Source of the DNA: Alistipes sp. CAG:435
GTDB lineage: Bacteria; Bacteroidota; Bacteroidia; Bacteroidales; UBA932
Direction: 5' to 3'
DNA: 64,000 nucleotides
Assembly: GCA_000433355.1 (NCBI GenBank)
Contig: FR893169.1
Span: 18,599-82,598, forward strand
Positions 18,420-27,611 of this stretch are shown one piece after another. Each line of letters starts with the position of its first letter. Position 1 is the stretch's first letter. The notes beneath the pieces are model-generated. The model saw nothing but the letters and a program-made list of their open reading frames with translations, searched no databases and was not told the DNA's origin. The position numbers and the translations under genes are program-made.

Positions 18420-19163
18420 TCACACCCTGCGGCGGAACTCAGCTATGGTGATTGCGGTGGCTACAGCGGCGTTGAGAGACTCCGATCCTCTCTCGTCACG
18501 AGGCCAGGATGGTATGAAAAGCCTGTCAGTCACAAATTTGCCGACCTCGGCGGAAATCCCTTTGGCCTCGTTGCCGATCACGATGACGGAAGGGGAGACC
18601 ATTCCTGTAGCCAACTCTTTGGCGTACATATCCTCGCCATCCAGAAAAGTACCGTACACATTGCCACCGGCGGCAGCGACAGCACCGCAATAGCCGCAAA
18701 TGTCGCAATAATGGAACTTGACCCTGAATATGGCTCCCATCGTTGACTGCACCACCTTTGGATTGAATATGTCAACAGTGTCCTTGGAGGCATAGACCGC
18801 ATCTATCCCGAACCAGTCGGCCGTGCGGATGATCGTGCCCAGATTGCCGGGATCCCTGATTCCATCCAGAGCCAGAAACAAACCCTTGGACGGCACGCTA
18901 TGAATATTCCCGATTTCAATGTCGGCCGGTTTTCGGACAATGGCCAAAGCCGGAGAAGGGGAGGACAGGAGACTCAGCCGTGCCATGGCCGCACTGCCGA
19001 TTTCGTCAGCCCGATAGACCTTCTCGACCTCGAAAGAAGACGCCAAAGCCTCGGCCACCATCTTCTCCCCTTCAACGATAAAAAGTCCGTTCTCGTCCCT
19101 GAACTTTTTCTGTTCAAGAGACTTGACGAACTTTATCTCATTGTGGGATACAGGTGACGTCAT
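18420..19163 (-). CDS. TrmH/SpoU-family RNA 2'-O-methyltransferase
   Basis: 247 residues of the SPOUT superfamily. An N-terminal substrate-binding domain (FRDENGLFIVEGEKMVAEAL, 21-40) is followed by the trefoil-knot methyltransferase: motif 1 LDGIRDPGNLGTIIRTADW (99-117), motif 2 VIVIGNEAKGIS and motif 3 ESLNAAVATAI. These show SAM binding and ribose methylation of tRNA or rRNA; the modified nucleotide is not predictable. It starts 3 bp after the arginine-decarboxylase-like gene and is 93 bp ahead of the next gene. Confidence 0.9.
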   Translation of the reverse strand: MTSPVSHNEIKFVKSLEQKKFRDENGLFIVEGEKMVAEALASSFEVEKVYRADEIGSAAMARLSLLSSPSPALAIVRKPADIEIGNIHSVPSKGLFLALDGIRDPGNLGTIIRTADWFGIDAVYASKDTVDIFNPKVVQSTMGAIFRVKFHYCDICGYCGAVAAAGGNVYGTFLDGEDMYAKELATGMVSPSVIVIGNEAKGISAEVGKFVTDRLFIPSWPRDERGSESLNAAVATAITIAEFRRRV

Positions 19164-19166
19164 CGC

Positions 19167-20561
19167 TTAGAATCCGAGAATCTTAAGCATCGACTCAGAG
19201 CTCTGCTCAGGAGCGAAGACCCTTGTCGTGATCTTGCCATCCTTGTCCTTGTCGATCAGGATGTGCTTAGGCGAAGGCTGGAGACAATGCTTTACTCCAC
19301 CGTAACCGGAAATCGCCTCCTGATAGGCTCCCGTGTGGAAAAAGCCGATGTAGAGCGGATCCCTTCTGTTCTTCATCACAGGGAGGAAAATCGCGTTGGA
19401 GTGCGCCTCGGAGTTGTAGAAGTCCTTGCTGTCACAGGTAAGCCCGCCGATGAACACCCTGTGATATTCCTCATTCCATTTGTTGATAGGGAAGAGGATG
19501 AACCTTTGGTGCAGTCCCCAGGTGTCAGGGAGACTCGTCATAAACGAGTTGTCGATCATATACCAGCACTCGCGGTCATTCTGCTGCTTGACATCCAGCA
19601 CCTTGAATATTGTCGCGCCGCTCTCGCCGACGGTGAAGTTGCCGAACTCCGTGTAGATGTCCGGAACCTGCACACCGTGGGAGTCGCACACGGACTTGAT
19701 CTGGTACACGATCTCCTCGATCATATATTTGTAGTCATAATCGACTGCCAATGAAGTCTTTATAGGAAGACCTCCTCCGATATTCAAAGAATCAAGGTCC
19801 GGACATATCTGCTTGAGGTCGCAGTAGAGGTTCAGGCAGCGCGCCAGTTCGTTCCAGTAGTAGGAGGTGTCCCTGATGCCGGTGTTGATGAAGAAGTGGA
19901 GCATCTTCAGCTTGAACTTAGGGTTCTTGCTGATGCCGTTGCGGTAGAACGGAATGATGTCCGAGTATCTGATTCCCAGACGGGAAGTGTAGAAATCGAA
20001 TGAAGGCTCCTCCTCGGATGCGATGCGGATTCCGAGCTGCGTAGGGACCTCGATCAGGTCGTCAAGGTCCTCAAGCTCGTTCTTGTTGTCCAGCACCGGG
20101 ATGATGTTGTGCCACCCCTCGTTGAGCATCGTGGCGATGTTCTGGATGTACTGTGGTCTCTTGAAGCCGTTGCAGATGATTATCAGGTTTTTATCGACAA
20201 GTTTGTCCTCCTCCAGTTTGCGGATCAGGTCCAAGTCGTATGCCGAGGATGTCTCCAGATGGACATCGCTCTTGAGAGCCTGCTCGATGACAAACTTGAA
20301 CTGGGAACTCTTTGTGCAGTAGCAATAGTGATGGTCACCCTCATAGCTGACCTTTGACATTGCGTTGCGGAACATTCTCTTGGCCCTCTGGATCTGAGAT
20401 GTGATCTTCGGGAGATAGGTGAGTTTAAGCGGCGTGCCATATTCCTTGATGATTCCCATCATGTCAATGTCATTGACAAAAAGATTGCCGTCCTCAACTC
20501 TGAATTCGTCCTGTGGAAAATCGAATGTCTGATCCACAAGGTCGATGTACTTGTTCTTCAT
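19167..20561 (-). CDS. speA: Arginine decarboxylase-like PLP enzyme (fold type III)
   Basis: PLP-dependent decarboxylase of the alanine-racemase-fold group, expected to make agmatine for polyamine synthesis. The PLP Lys is K84 in CYCTKSSQ. DSLNIGGGLPIK provides the Gly-rich phosphate loop, and GGLTCDSKDF carries the catalytic Cys-Asp of the decarboxylase site. At 464 residues it matches the shorter form found in Bacteroidetes rather than the 630-residue enterobacterial SpeA. Substrate choice (arginine versus another basic amino acid) rests on family annotation, so the gene symbol is tentative. It heads the leftward operon. Confidence 0.82.
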   Translation of the reverse strand: MKNKYIDLVDQTFDFPQDEFRVEDGNLFVNDIDMMGIIKEYGTPLKLTYLPKITSQIQRAKRMFRNAMSKVSYEGDHHYCYCTKSSQFKFVIEQALKSDVHLETSSAYDLDLIRKLEEDKLVDKNLIIICNGFKRPQYIQNIATMLNEGWHNIIPVLDNKNELEDLDDLIEVPTQLGIRIASEEEPSFDFYTSRLGIRYSDIIPFYRNGISKNPKFKLKMLHFFINTGIRDTSYYWNELARCLNLYCDLKQICPDLDSLNIGGGLPIKTSLAVDYDYKYMIEEIVYQIKSVCDSHGVQVPDIYTEFGNFTVGESGATIFKVLDVKQQNDRECWYMIDNSFMTSLPDTWGLHQRFILFPINKWNEEYHRVFIGGLTCDSKDFYNSEAHSNAIFLPVMKNRRDPLYIGFFHTGAYQEAISGYGGVKHCLQPSPKHILIDKDKDGKITTRVFAPEQSSESMLKILGF

Positions 20562-20604
20562 CCTAAAAAACTAACCTATTAATGTTCGACATAAGTAATG
20601 AACC

Positions 20605-20642
20605 GCCGAGAGAGCCTTGCCCGGCTTCGGCGTGCAAATATA
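20605..20642 (-). promoter_or_regulatory. -7 element and 5'-terminal hairpin of the decarboxylase transcript
   Basis: On the minus strand TATATTTG (20635-20642) fits TAnnTTTG; no good -33 TTTG was found. Just downstream, GCCGA/TCGGC (20627-20631 with 20605-20609) and AGCC/GGCT (20623-20626 with 20613-20616) form a stem that would begin at about the first transcribed base. About 45 nt separate it from the start codon. A stabilising or regulatory 5' hairpin is inference. Confidence 0.4.
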
Positions 20643-20670
20643 GGTACGAAAATTAATATTTTGTCCCAAT

Positions 20671-20704
20671 TTTGAAGAAAAATCGGAAAGGGTTGCTATT
20701 TTTG
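20671..20704 (+). promoter_or_regulatory. Promoter of tamL, nearly leaderless
   Basis: TTTG at 20671-20674 and TATTTTTG (TAnnTTTG) at 20697-20704, 22 bp apart, a slightly long spacing. The first ATG of tamL is at 20711, only 6 bp after the -7 element, so the transcript should begin at or next to the start codon. A second ATG follows at 20714. Confidence 0.6.
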
Positions 20705-20710
20705 TAGAAT

Positions 20711-22924
20711 ATGATGGCAAAATCCTCGTTTTTTTCTTTGATGGCCACCCTGGCCACCGCCGCCGCGCTGAGTTTCTCGTGCAGCACTACACGTGTTCTT
20801 GAAGAGGGACAGTACCGCCTGGCATCCAACAAGGTGGAAGTCATAGGCGACAGCAAGTTCAACACAAAGAAAGTCGAGTCCTACATCAAACAGAAGCCGA
20901 ACTCGTACATAATCTTCGGCTGGAATCCGTTCCTGAACCTCTACAACTGGTCCGGCAGGAATCCCGACAAGGCCATCAACCGCTTCATCCGAAGTATCGG
21001 GACCGCGCCTGTGGTCTATCAGCCGTCTCAGGTCGAAGCCTCGATCGAGAACATCAATAGGCATCTTGAATATCTTGGCTACTACGGTTCGGACGTGCGG
21101 AGCGACATCGAGGTAAAAGGCCGGAAAGTTAATGTGACATATTCAATCACTCTTGGCAAACGGTTCAGGATAGGGGAGATAACCTATTCGGTGCCGGACG
21201 GAGAGTTCAAGGAGGATTTCCTTGCCGACACTTCCGCGACCACAGTGCGGTCTGGCGACTACCTCTCCGAGGACGCTTTGGAAAAGGAGACGGAGCGCTG
21301 CGCCTCCGCTATGAGACGCAAAGGCTACTTCGGCTTCACGAAGAACTACTTCTCGTTCGAGGCGGATACTCTCAACTCCCCGGACACGGCCGGCCTTCTG
21401 ATGATGGTCAAGGAATATACCAGAAACCAGACTCCTGAATATGCCCGTCCGCACCGGAAGTATACCTTGGGCGAAGTCTCCATCTCCCACGACAAAGACC
21501 TGAGATTCAATGACAAGGTGCTTAGGAATATGTGCACTCTCCATCCCGGAGACCAGTACGATGAGAATGAGGTGAACACGACATATTCCAGGCTTTCCGC
21601 ATTGAGGATGTTCAGCGGGGTCAATGTCTCACTTAATCCCCGTGACTCTGGAATAGTGGACTGCGACATCAACCTCACCAGATCAAGGATGCAGGGCTTC
21701 AAGGTCAATATGGAAGGCTCCACAAACTCGACCGGTCTGATCGGCATATCGCCGCAGCTGAATTATTACCATAAGAACATATTCCACGGTGCCCAGTGGC
21801 TGAATCTTGGATTCCTCGGCAATTTCCAGTTCAAGTACGATGACAGGAGCGTCAAGTCCAACGAGTTCGGTGTCTCCGCCGGTCTGAGCTTCCCGGAGTT
21901 CCTCGGTCTGCCGAATTCCATATTCAAGGGACCGTCCGTGCCACGCACCGAAATCAACGCTTCATATAACTACCAGAACCGTCCTGAATATACGAGGAAT
22001 ATGATCTCGACATCTTACGGTTATTCTGGATCTCTGCGTAACGGAAAGTTCTTCTATCAGTTCTACCCGATACAGGCCAAGATCGTCAGGCTGACGAATC
22101 TCGACCCGAACTTCTACACGACCCTTTCCGGCAACCCGTTTATGAGGGACGCCTACCAGAACCACTTCGATGTCGGCTCCGGTCTCGTGGCCTACTACAC
22201 GACCAGCACAGCCTTGGTTCCGAAGGAGACCTATGAATATGCCCGTCTGCAACTCGATGCATCCGGCAATGTCCTGAGCCTGTTCAACAAAGCGATGAAA
22301 AGTGATGAATATGGCTCCAGGCTTATCTGGAACACTCCATATTCCCAGTACATCCGCACGGAACTGACGTTGGGCAAGACGTTTGTGTTCGGCAAGAATG
22401 GAGGGCAAGCCTTGGCGATACGCCTTCTCGGAGGTGTCGGCTACGCCTACGGCAACTCATCCACAATTCCGTTCGAGAAACAGTTCTACAGCGGCGGCGC
22501 GAACAGTATGCGTGGCTGGCAGGCCCGTTCCCTTGGCCCGGGCAACTCAAAGGCTGACACGACGTTCGTGATCCCAAGCCAGACCGGTGACGTGAAGTTG
22601 GAAGCCAATCTGGAGTACCGTTTCCCGATGTTCTGGAAGTTGTGCGGTGCCGTCTTCACGGATGTCGGCAACATCTGGACCCTGAAAGAGACCGACGGAG
22701 ACGATGGCTCCAACACCCATTTCGACCTCAAGAACCTCGCCGCCAGCCTTGCCGCCGACTGGGGCATAGGCCTCCGTGTGGACCTTAACTTCCTGATTCT
22801 CCGTCTCGATATGGGTATGAAAGTCTATGACCCGTCCCTCGACACCGCCCGCTGGCGCTCCCCGTCCCAATGGCTAAAGAAAGACGGCTACACCCTCCAC
22901 TTCGGTGTCGGGTATCCGTTCTAG
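20711..22924 (+). CDS. tamL: TamL-type BamA/TamA-family outer-membrane lipoprotein
   Basis: 737-residue Omp85 protein with a lipoprotein signal (LSFSC, Cys24), the feature that separates Bacteroidetes TamL from proteobacterial TamA. POTRA-type domains occupy about 30-300 (for example NKVEVIGDSKFNTKKVESYI and YTLGEVSISHDKDL). The C-terminal 16-strand barrel contains the loop-6 motif SMRGWQARSLGPG and ends in FGVGYPF with a terminal Phe, as required for barrel assembly. It probably helps insert outer-membrane or surface proteins together with a TamB partner that is not in the window. It is monocistronic and convergent with rlmD. Confidence 0.9.
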   Translation: MMAKSSFFSLMATLATAAALSFSCSTTRVLEEGQYRLASNKVEVIGDSKFNTKKVESYIKQKPNSYIIFGWNPFLNLYNWSGRNPDKAINRFIRSIGTAPVVYQPSQVEASIENINRHLEYLGYYGSDVRSDIEVKGRKVNVTYSITLGKRFRIGEITYSVPDGEFKEDFLADTSATTVRSGDYLSEDALEKETERCASAMRRKGYFGFTKNYFSFEADTLNSPDTAGLLMMVKEYTRNQTPEYARPHRKYTLGEVSISHDKDLRFNDKVLRNMCTLHPGDQYDENEVNTTYSRLSALRMFSGVNVSLNPRDSGIVDCDINLTRSRMQGFKVNMEGSTNSTGLIGISPQLNYYHKNIFHGAQWLNLGFLGNFQFKYDDRSVKSNEFGVSAGLSFPEFLGLPNSIFKGPSVPRTEINASYNYQNRPEYTRNMISTSYGYSGSLRNGKFFYQFYPIQAKIVRLTNLDPNFYTTLSGNPFMRDAYQNHFDVGSGLVAYYTTSTALVPKETYEYARLQLDASGNVLSLFNKAMKSDEYGSRLIWNTPYSQYIRTELTLGKTFVFGKNGGQALAIRLLGGVGYAYGNSSTIPFEKQFYSGGANSMRGWQARSLGPGNSKADTTFVIPSQTGDVKLEANLEYRFPMFWKLCGAVFTDVGNIWTLKETDGDDGSNTHFDLKNLAASLAADWGIGLRVDLNFLILRLDMGMKVYDPSLDTARWRSPSQWLKKDGYTLHFGVGYPF

Positions 22925-22963
22925 AACATAAACATCTCTGTTTTGATGAGCAAGACACTCGCA

Positions 22964-22999
22964 ATTCCCGAATTTTGCACGTTACCAAAATTCGGGAAT
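22964..22999. repeat. Conserved-loop hairpin, copy A
   Basis: Perfect 14-bp inverted repeat: left arm ATTCCCGAATTTTG (22964-22977), loop CACGTTAC (22978-22985), right arm to 22999. It lies in the 133-bp gap between the convergent tamL and rlmD genes and could act as a shared terminator, but it has no U-tract. Loop and inner stem are identical to copies B and C near 31.4 and 31.7 kb. Confidence 0.9.
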
Positions 23000-23057
23000 C
23001 GGAGGTCTCCGCTCATTATGAAGGATCTATGTGTTTATAGTCTTCAAATGACAACAC

Positions 23058-24476
23058 CTATCGTAACCTCAATGCGCAGACGTTCTCGACGTGCTGGGTG
23101 TGGGGGAACATATCGACCGGCTGGACAGCGGTGATATCGTACTTATCGGCGAAAAGGGCCAAGTCACGGGCCTGGGAGGCCGGGTTGCAGCTTACATAGA
23201 CCATACGGGCAGGGGAGGCCTCAAGGATGACCTTGGCGACATCCGGATGGATGCCGGCACGAGGAGGATCGAGAATTATCACATCAGGCTGACCGTGCTC
23301 ATTGATGAAATCACGTCTCAGGACATCCTTCATATCACCGGCGAAGAACTCACAATTAGTGATGCCGTTACCGGCCGCGTTCACCTTCGCATCCTCAATC
23401 GCCTCAGGAACATATTCAATGCCGATAACTCTAGCGGCCTTGCCGGAGACGAACTGCGCGATCGTGCCGGTCCCTGTGTAGAGGTCATAGACGATCTCGT
23501 TGCCGGTCAACTCAGCAAAATCCCTCGCGACCGAGTAAAGCTTGTAGGCCTGCTCGGAGTTGGTCTGGTAGAACGACTTAGGACCTATGCGGAAAGTCAA
23601 GCTTTCCATTGTCTCACGGATTGTCGGCTCACCCTTGTAGAGAATGCACTCCTGATCACCGATCGAGTCATTCAACTTATTGTTGATGATATAGTAAAGC
23701 GATGTGATCTGAGGAAACGCTTCAGCAATGGCATCCAGCATTTTCTCCCTGTCCTCACGGTTCTCGTAGAAGAAGCACATTATCACCATCAGGTCGCCCG
23801 TGTCGGTCGTGCGGATGAACATATTCCTGACATAGCCCACGTTCTGACGGATGTCAAAGAAATCCAGACCGTTTTCGACAGCATACTTCTTGATGAAAAG
23901 CCTGATGTCATTGGACGGATCCTTCTGAAGGTAGCAGTGCTTGATGTCCAGCACCTTGTCGAAGAACTTACCTACGTGGAATCCAAGTCCCATACGGTCG
24001 TTCTCCGGAACGCTCTCAATGTCCTCGTCCTTCAGCAGCCATCTTTTCGATGAGAAAGTGAATTCCAGCTTGTTACGATAGTACTGGATCTTGTCTGACG
24101 GGATTGTCGGGCGGATCTCCGGCACATTAAGATGACCGATACGTACCAACTGGTCATAAACCTGTTGACGCTTGGCCTCAAGCTGCATCGGATAGGGGAG
24201 AGGCTGCCATTTACAGCCACCGCAAACCCCGAAATGCTGACAGAACGGCTCCAGACGATCCTTTGACGGAGTCACGATCCTCTCGACAAAACCTTCGTAA
24301 TAATTCTTGCTCTTTTTGGTGACACGGATGTCAACCACATCACCCGGAACAGCGAACGGCACAAACACAACGACACCGTTCCAATGCGTAAGTGCCTTGC
24401 CTTCAGCTGCACAGGCCTCGATCGTAATGTTCTCCAACAGGAGATCCACTCTTTTTCTTCCCATAAATATTCCCAC
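23058..24476 (-). CDS. rlmD: 23S rRNA (uracil-5-)-methyltransferase, RlmD/RumA family
   Basis: SAM-dependent uracil-C5 methylase. An N-terminal TRAM domain (about 10-70) is followed by the iron-sulfur Cys motif CQHFGVCGGC (C79, C85, C88, with a fourth Cys near 162 in HCYLQKD). The methyltransferase domain has YDLYTGTGTIAQF for SAM binding and the nucleophile Cys in YVSCNPASQARDL near the C-terminus. At 472 residues it has normal length. E. coli RlmD modifies U1939; whether this one also handles U747 or tRNA is not predictable. A start at 24464 (MGRKRV) is equally possible. It follows the Na/Pi symporter gene by 21 bp. Confidence 0.92.
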   Translation of the reverse strand: MGIFMGRKRVDLLLENITIEACAAEGKALTHWNGVVVFVPFAVPGDVVDIRVTKKSKNYYEGFVERIVTPSKDRLEPFCQHFGVCGGCKWQPLPYPMQLEAKRQQVYDQLVRIGHLNVPEIRPTIPSDKIQYYRNKLEFTFSSKRWLLKDEDIESVPENDRMGLGFHVGKFFDKVLDIKHCYLQKDPSNDIRLFIKKYAVENGLDFFDIRQNVGYVRNMFIRTTDTGDLMVIMCFFYENREDREKMLDAIAEAFPQITSLYYIINNKLNDSIGDQECILYKGEPTIRETMESLTFRIGPKSFYQTNSEQAYKLYSVARDFAELTGNEIVYDLYTGTGTIAQFVSGKAARVIGIEYVPEAIEDAKVNAAGNGITNCEFFAGDMKDVLRRDFINEHGQPDVIILDPPRAGIHPDVAKVILEASPARMVYVSCNPASQARDLALFADKYDITAVQPVDMFPHTQHVENVCALRLR

Positions 24477-24497
24477 TCAGCCGCAACCGGCGTTATA

Positions 24498-26183
24498 TTA
24501 ATTGTCAAACTCGTGGAACAAGGACTGGGAGATGTTGATCATAAAGTCTCCCATCGCCTCAAGCTCCGCCAACATATCAAGGTAATAGTTGATGGAGAGG
24601 AACTTGTCCGCTCCTTTCTCAATCTGGAGAATGCCTTCATCACGAAGAGTGTCCCTCGTCTCGTTGATCTTGTCCTCGGCATTGTAGGCATTGCTGATGT
24701 CCTTAAGCTCACCATCCACAGCAAGTCTCATATTCGAGACCATCACAGCGAAAGCCTGATTGACCTTGCCGATCAGCAGGTTGACCTTGCTTATAGTCTC
24801 ATCATCGAAATCAAGCTTGTGGACACGCAGGCGGGAAAGCAGACGGCTGATGTTCTCACAACTGTCGCCAAGACTCTCTAACTCGCTGATCACACGGTAG
24901 ATGACCTTGACCTCTCGTGCCTCGTGATCGTTCATAGACTCTGCCGTGAGGCTGTTCAGGAACGCTGCGATCTCATATTCAAACCTGTCCGTCACCTCCT
25001 CGCACTTGACCAGTTTCTGCCGATATTCCTCAAACTTGTCAGGATCCTTTTCATTCACAGCCAGTTTTACATACTGGAAGCCATCCTGGGCAGTCACTGC
25101 GAAGTTCACAGCCTCCTTGTACGCCTGTTCGATTGAGATTGAAGGAGTTCCGAAAAGTCTGCCGCTGCCGATGAACTTCAGATGGAAGTCCCCTTTCTCA
25201 GGCGCCGGCTCCTTGATCCACTTCGTCAGCAAATCAGCGAACGGCTTGCGGAACCAGACCAGAACCAATGTCGAAATGGTGTTGAACAGGGTGTGGACAC
25301 AAGCGATGCCGAATACCGCGGTCATCTGAGAATCAAGACCAAACAAAGAAACCAGTCCAAGATTGATCTTTATGAATATATTAAAGAATATCAGCACAAA
25401 GACAGCGCCGGCCACATTGAACACGGTGTGGGCGAGCGCGGCCCTTCGCGCCTGGACACCAGCTCCGCTGGCGGCGATATTGGCTCCGATAGTGGTTCCG
25501 ATGTTCTCTCCGAGAACCATAGCGGCGGCCATCGGGAACGGCAGCCAACCAAGGTAGGCAAGCACCATCGTAAGGACAACCGTGACACTGGATGACTGGA
25601 GGATGAATGTGACGACAACGCCGATAAGCATAAATATCAACACGGAACCGATTCCGTGCGAAGCCAGTCCGGCGATTGGCCCGGCGATCTGAGGAACAGT
25701 GTCAATAGCTGGTATTGAGGACTTTATGTAAATCAGTCCAACGAAAACCAGTGACAATCCCAAAACTGCCTGACCGATGTTCTTGACCAGTGATTTCTTC
25801 ATAAGTGTCATCACGAAACCGGCTCCAAGCAGCACAAACGCCAGAACCGTCACATCAAGCCAGAACCCGGTAGCCGCTATGATCCAAGAGGTTATGGTCG
25901 TACCGATGTTGGCGCCCATTATAACGCAGATGCCTTGTTTAAGCGATAGGGTAGCGACGCTCACAAGGCTGGCCACCAATATTGTCGTGGCGCTTGACGA
26001 CTGGACGACAGCGGTGATTCCGGCGCCGGAAAGGATCTGCTTGAACGGCGTGCCTGAGGTCATCCATTTCTCGAAACGCCTGAGCCTATCGCCGCAGGAT
26101 TTCTGAATTCCTGTGCTGAGCATCTCTAGTCCGAAGACGAAGAGCGCCAAAGCACCAAGAAGCGTCAGTAGTTGCAAAATCAT
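24498..26183 (-). CDS. Na+/phosphate symporter family protein with PhoU-like domain
   Basis: 561-residue inner-membrane transporter of the NptA/YjbB type. Two inverted repeats carry the signature QSSSATTILVASLV (about 61-74) and QSSSVTVVLTMVL (about 196-208), each followed by a GxNIGTT motif. The C-terminal 180 residues are soluble and helical with the PhoU-like pattern KVIYRVISELESLGDSCENI. These proteins import or export phosphate with sodium; direction is not predictable. It is upstream of rlmD on the same strand and 69 bp after the flavodiiron-like gene. Confidence 0.9.
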   Translation of the reverse strand: MILQLLTLLGALALFVFGLEMLSTGIQKSCGDRLRRFEKWMTSGTPFKQILSGAGITAVVQSSSATTILVASLVSVATLSLKQGICVIMGANIGTTITSWIIAATGFWLDVTVLAFVLLGAGFVMTLMKKSLVKNIGQAVLGLSLVFVGLIYIKSSIPAIDTVPQIAGPIAGLASHGIGSVLIFMLIGVVVTFILQSSSVTVVLTMVLAYLGWLPFPMAAAMVLGENIGTTIGANIAASGAGVQARRAALAHTVFNVAGAVFVLIFFNIFIKINLGLVSLFGLDSQMTAVFGIACVHTLFNTISTLVLVWFRKPFADLLTKWIKEPAPEKGDFHLKFIGSGRLFGTPSISIEQAYKEAVNFAVTAQDGFQYVKLAVNEKDPDKFEEYRQKLVKCEEVTDRFEYEIAAFLNSLTAESMNDHEAREVKVIYRVISELESLGDSCENISRLLSRLRVHKLDFDDETISKVNLLIGKVNQAFAVMVSNMRLAVDGELKDISNAYNAEDKINETRDTLRDEGILQIEKGADKFLSINYYLDMLAELEAMGDFMINISQSLFHEFDN

Positions 26184-26252
26184 ATAGGGTAGTGTTTACA
26201 ATGCGTTCAACTTAACATAATCCGAATTGTATAACAGAATAGGCGAGTACCG

Positions 26253-27437
26253 TTACACAAGGGAAACTATTGATTCAGAATCGAATTTGGCTGGTGAGAA
26301 TCCTTGTCTGAATGTAATTCCGTCACCGAGAATCTCAAATCCGGCCGTGGTTGCCATCTCGTTCAGCAATCGAACACTGGCGGCTGCCCAAGTAAACGAT
26401 CCGAAGGCAAAGAATCGTCTGTTCTTGACCAATCTGTCACAGATTGCCTCCATCAACTGACGGACCGACGGCAATATTCCGTTGTTATAGGTCGGTGAGC
26501 CAAGAATCACAGTGTCATACTTGAACACGTCACGCAAAGCGAACGAATAACTTTCCTCATTCAGATTGTGGAGCGTGAACGGAATGTTATGGTTCTTCAA
26601 GGATTCAGCCAACGCCAGAGCAGCCTTCTCGGTGTTGCCGTACATCGAGCCGTAAGCCAGGCAGACACCGTGCTCCAAAGGTTCATAACGGCTGAACTTG
26701 TCGTACAGTGAGACGATTTCAGGAATATGATTCTCCCAAACCGGGCCGTGAGTGCTGCAAATCCGGCATATCTCCAAACCGGAAAGCTTTTTGAGTGCGG
26801 CCTGAACCGGGGCGGCATATTTCCCGACGATGTTCGAGTAATACCTTGTCATCTCGTCTTTATATTCATTGAATATGTTTGACTGCGAGTCTATCACGCC
26901 TTCCGGGAAGATTCTGAACGTGCCGAAGGCATCTCCTGAGAACAAGGTTTTCTCCTCAGGGCACCAAGTCACCATAGTTTCCGGCCAGTGAACCATCGGA
27001 ACCATAAAGAACTGGAGGCTCACGCTCCCGAGCGGAAGGGTCTCCCCTTCCTTTATCACCTTGATATTGTCGGTCAGACCTTGGTAACCTTCGATCATCG
27101 GCACAGCTTTGGCGTTTGTAACTATCGTACAATCAGGATATTCATCCCTAATCACGCTTTGGAGTGCGCTGTGGTCCGGCTCCATATGGTTGACTATGAG
27201 GTAGTCGATCTTCCTGTCCCCTATCTCGGCCTTGATGTTGGCAAGAAACTCGTCCCTAAACGCCACAGCAGCTGTGTCGATCAAGGCAATTTTCTCATCC
27301 TCAACCAGATAGGAATTATAACTGACGCCAAAAGGAAGCGGCCACTGCCGCTCGAAGAGTTTGGTCTGGCGGTCGTTCACGCCAACAAAACGGATTCTTT
27401 CAGATAGTCTCATCTTATCAAAAATATGTTCTGCCAT
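26253..27437 (-). CDS. Flavodiiron-type protein (FprA family)
   Basis: Reduces O2 or NO in anaerobes, or acts in related redox chemistry. The metallo-beta-lactamase-like domain carries the di-iron ligands in NHMEPDHS, HWPETM, FSGDAFG and STHGPVW. The C-terminal flavodoxin domain has AYGSMYGNTEKAA as the FMN phosphate loop and LGSPTYNNGILP. No rubredoxin domain is fused. The start is ambiguous: Mets exist at 27473, 27455, 27437 and 27413, and the first overlaps a probable -7 element, so 27437 was chosen. Confidence 0.88.
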   Translation of the reverse strand: MAEHIFDKMRLSERIRFVGVNDRQTKLFERQWPLPFGVSYNSYLVEDEKIALIDTAAVAFRDEFLANIKAEIGDRKIDYLIVNHMEPDHSALQSVIRDEYPDCTIVTNAKAVPMIEGYQGLTDNIKVIKEGETLPLGSVSLQFFMVPMVHWPETMVTWCPEEKTLFSGDAFGTFRIFPEGVIDSQSNIFNEYKDEMTRYYSNIVGKYAAPVQAALKKLSGLEICRICSTHGPVWENHIPEIVSLYDKFSRYEPLEHGVCLAYGSMYGNTEKAALALAESLKNHNIPFTLHNLNEESYSFALRDVFKYDTVILGSPTYNNGILPSVRQLMEAICDRLVKNRRFFAFGSFTWAAASVRLLNEMATTAGFEILGDGITFRQGFSPAKFDSESIVSLV

Positions 27438-27470
27438 TGCGCCTATATGTGGCATTTGGCAAGTAATAGA

Positions 27471-27508
27471 CAAATTTACGAAACTTATTCCGCTTTTTCT
27501 TAAATTTG
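27471..27508. promoter_or_regulatory. Divergent -7 elements for the flavodiiron-like gene and rarA
   Basis: Minus strand: TAAATTTG (27471-27478) for the flavodiiron-like gene. Plus strand: TAAATTTG (27501-27508) for rarA, which would have a leader of about 100 nt. Neither has a convincing TTTG at -33, so both rest on the -7 match and position alone. Confidence 0.45.
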
Positions 27509-27611
27509 CGTTCGGTTAGGCTGAAAAATAGCGGCCAATCCGCATTAACACAAATGTTACCCAATTAAACATTATTGTTTTTCACATTAATTGAACGATA
27601 TTTAACTAATT

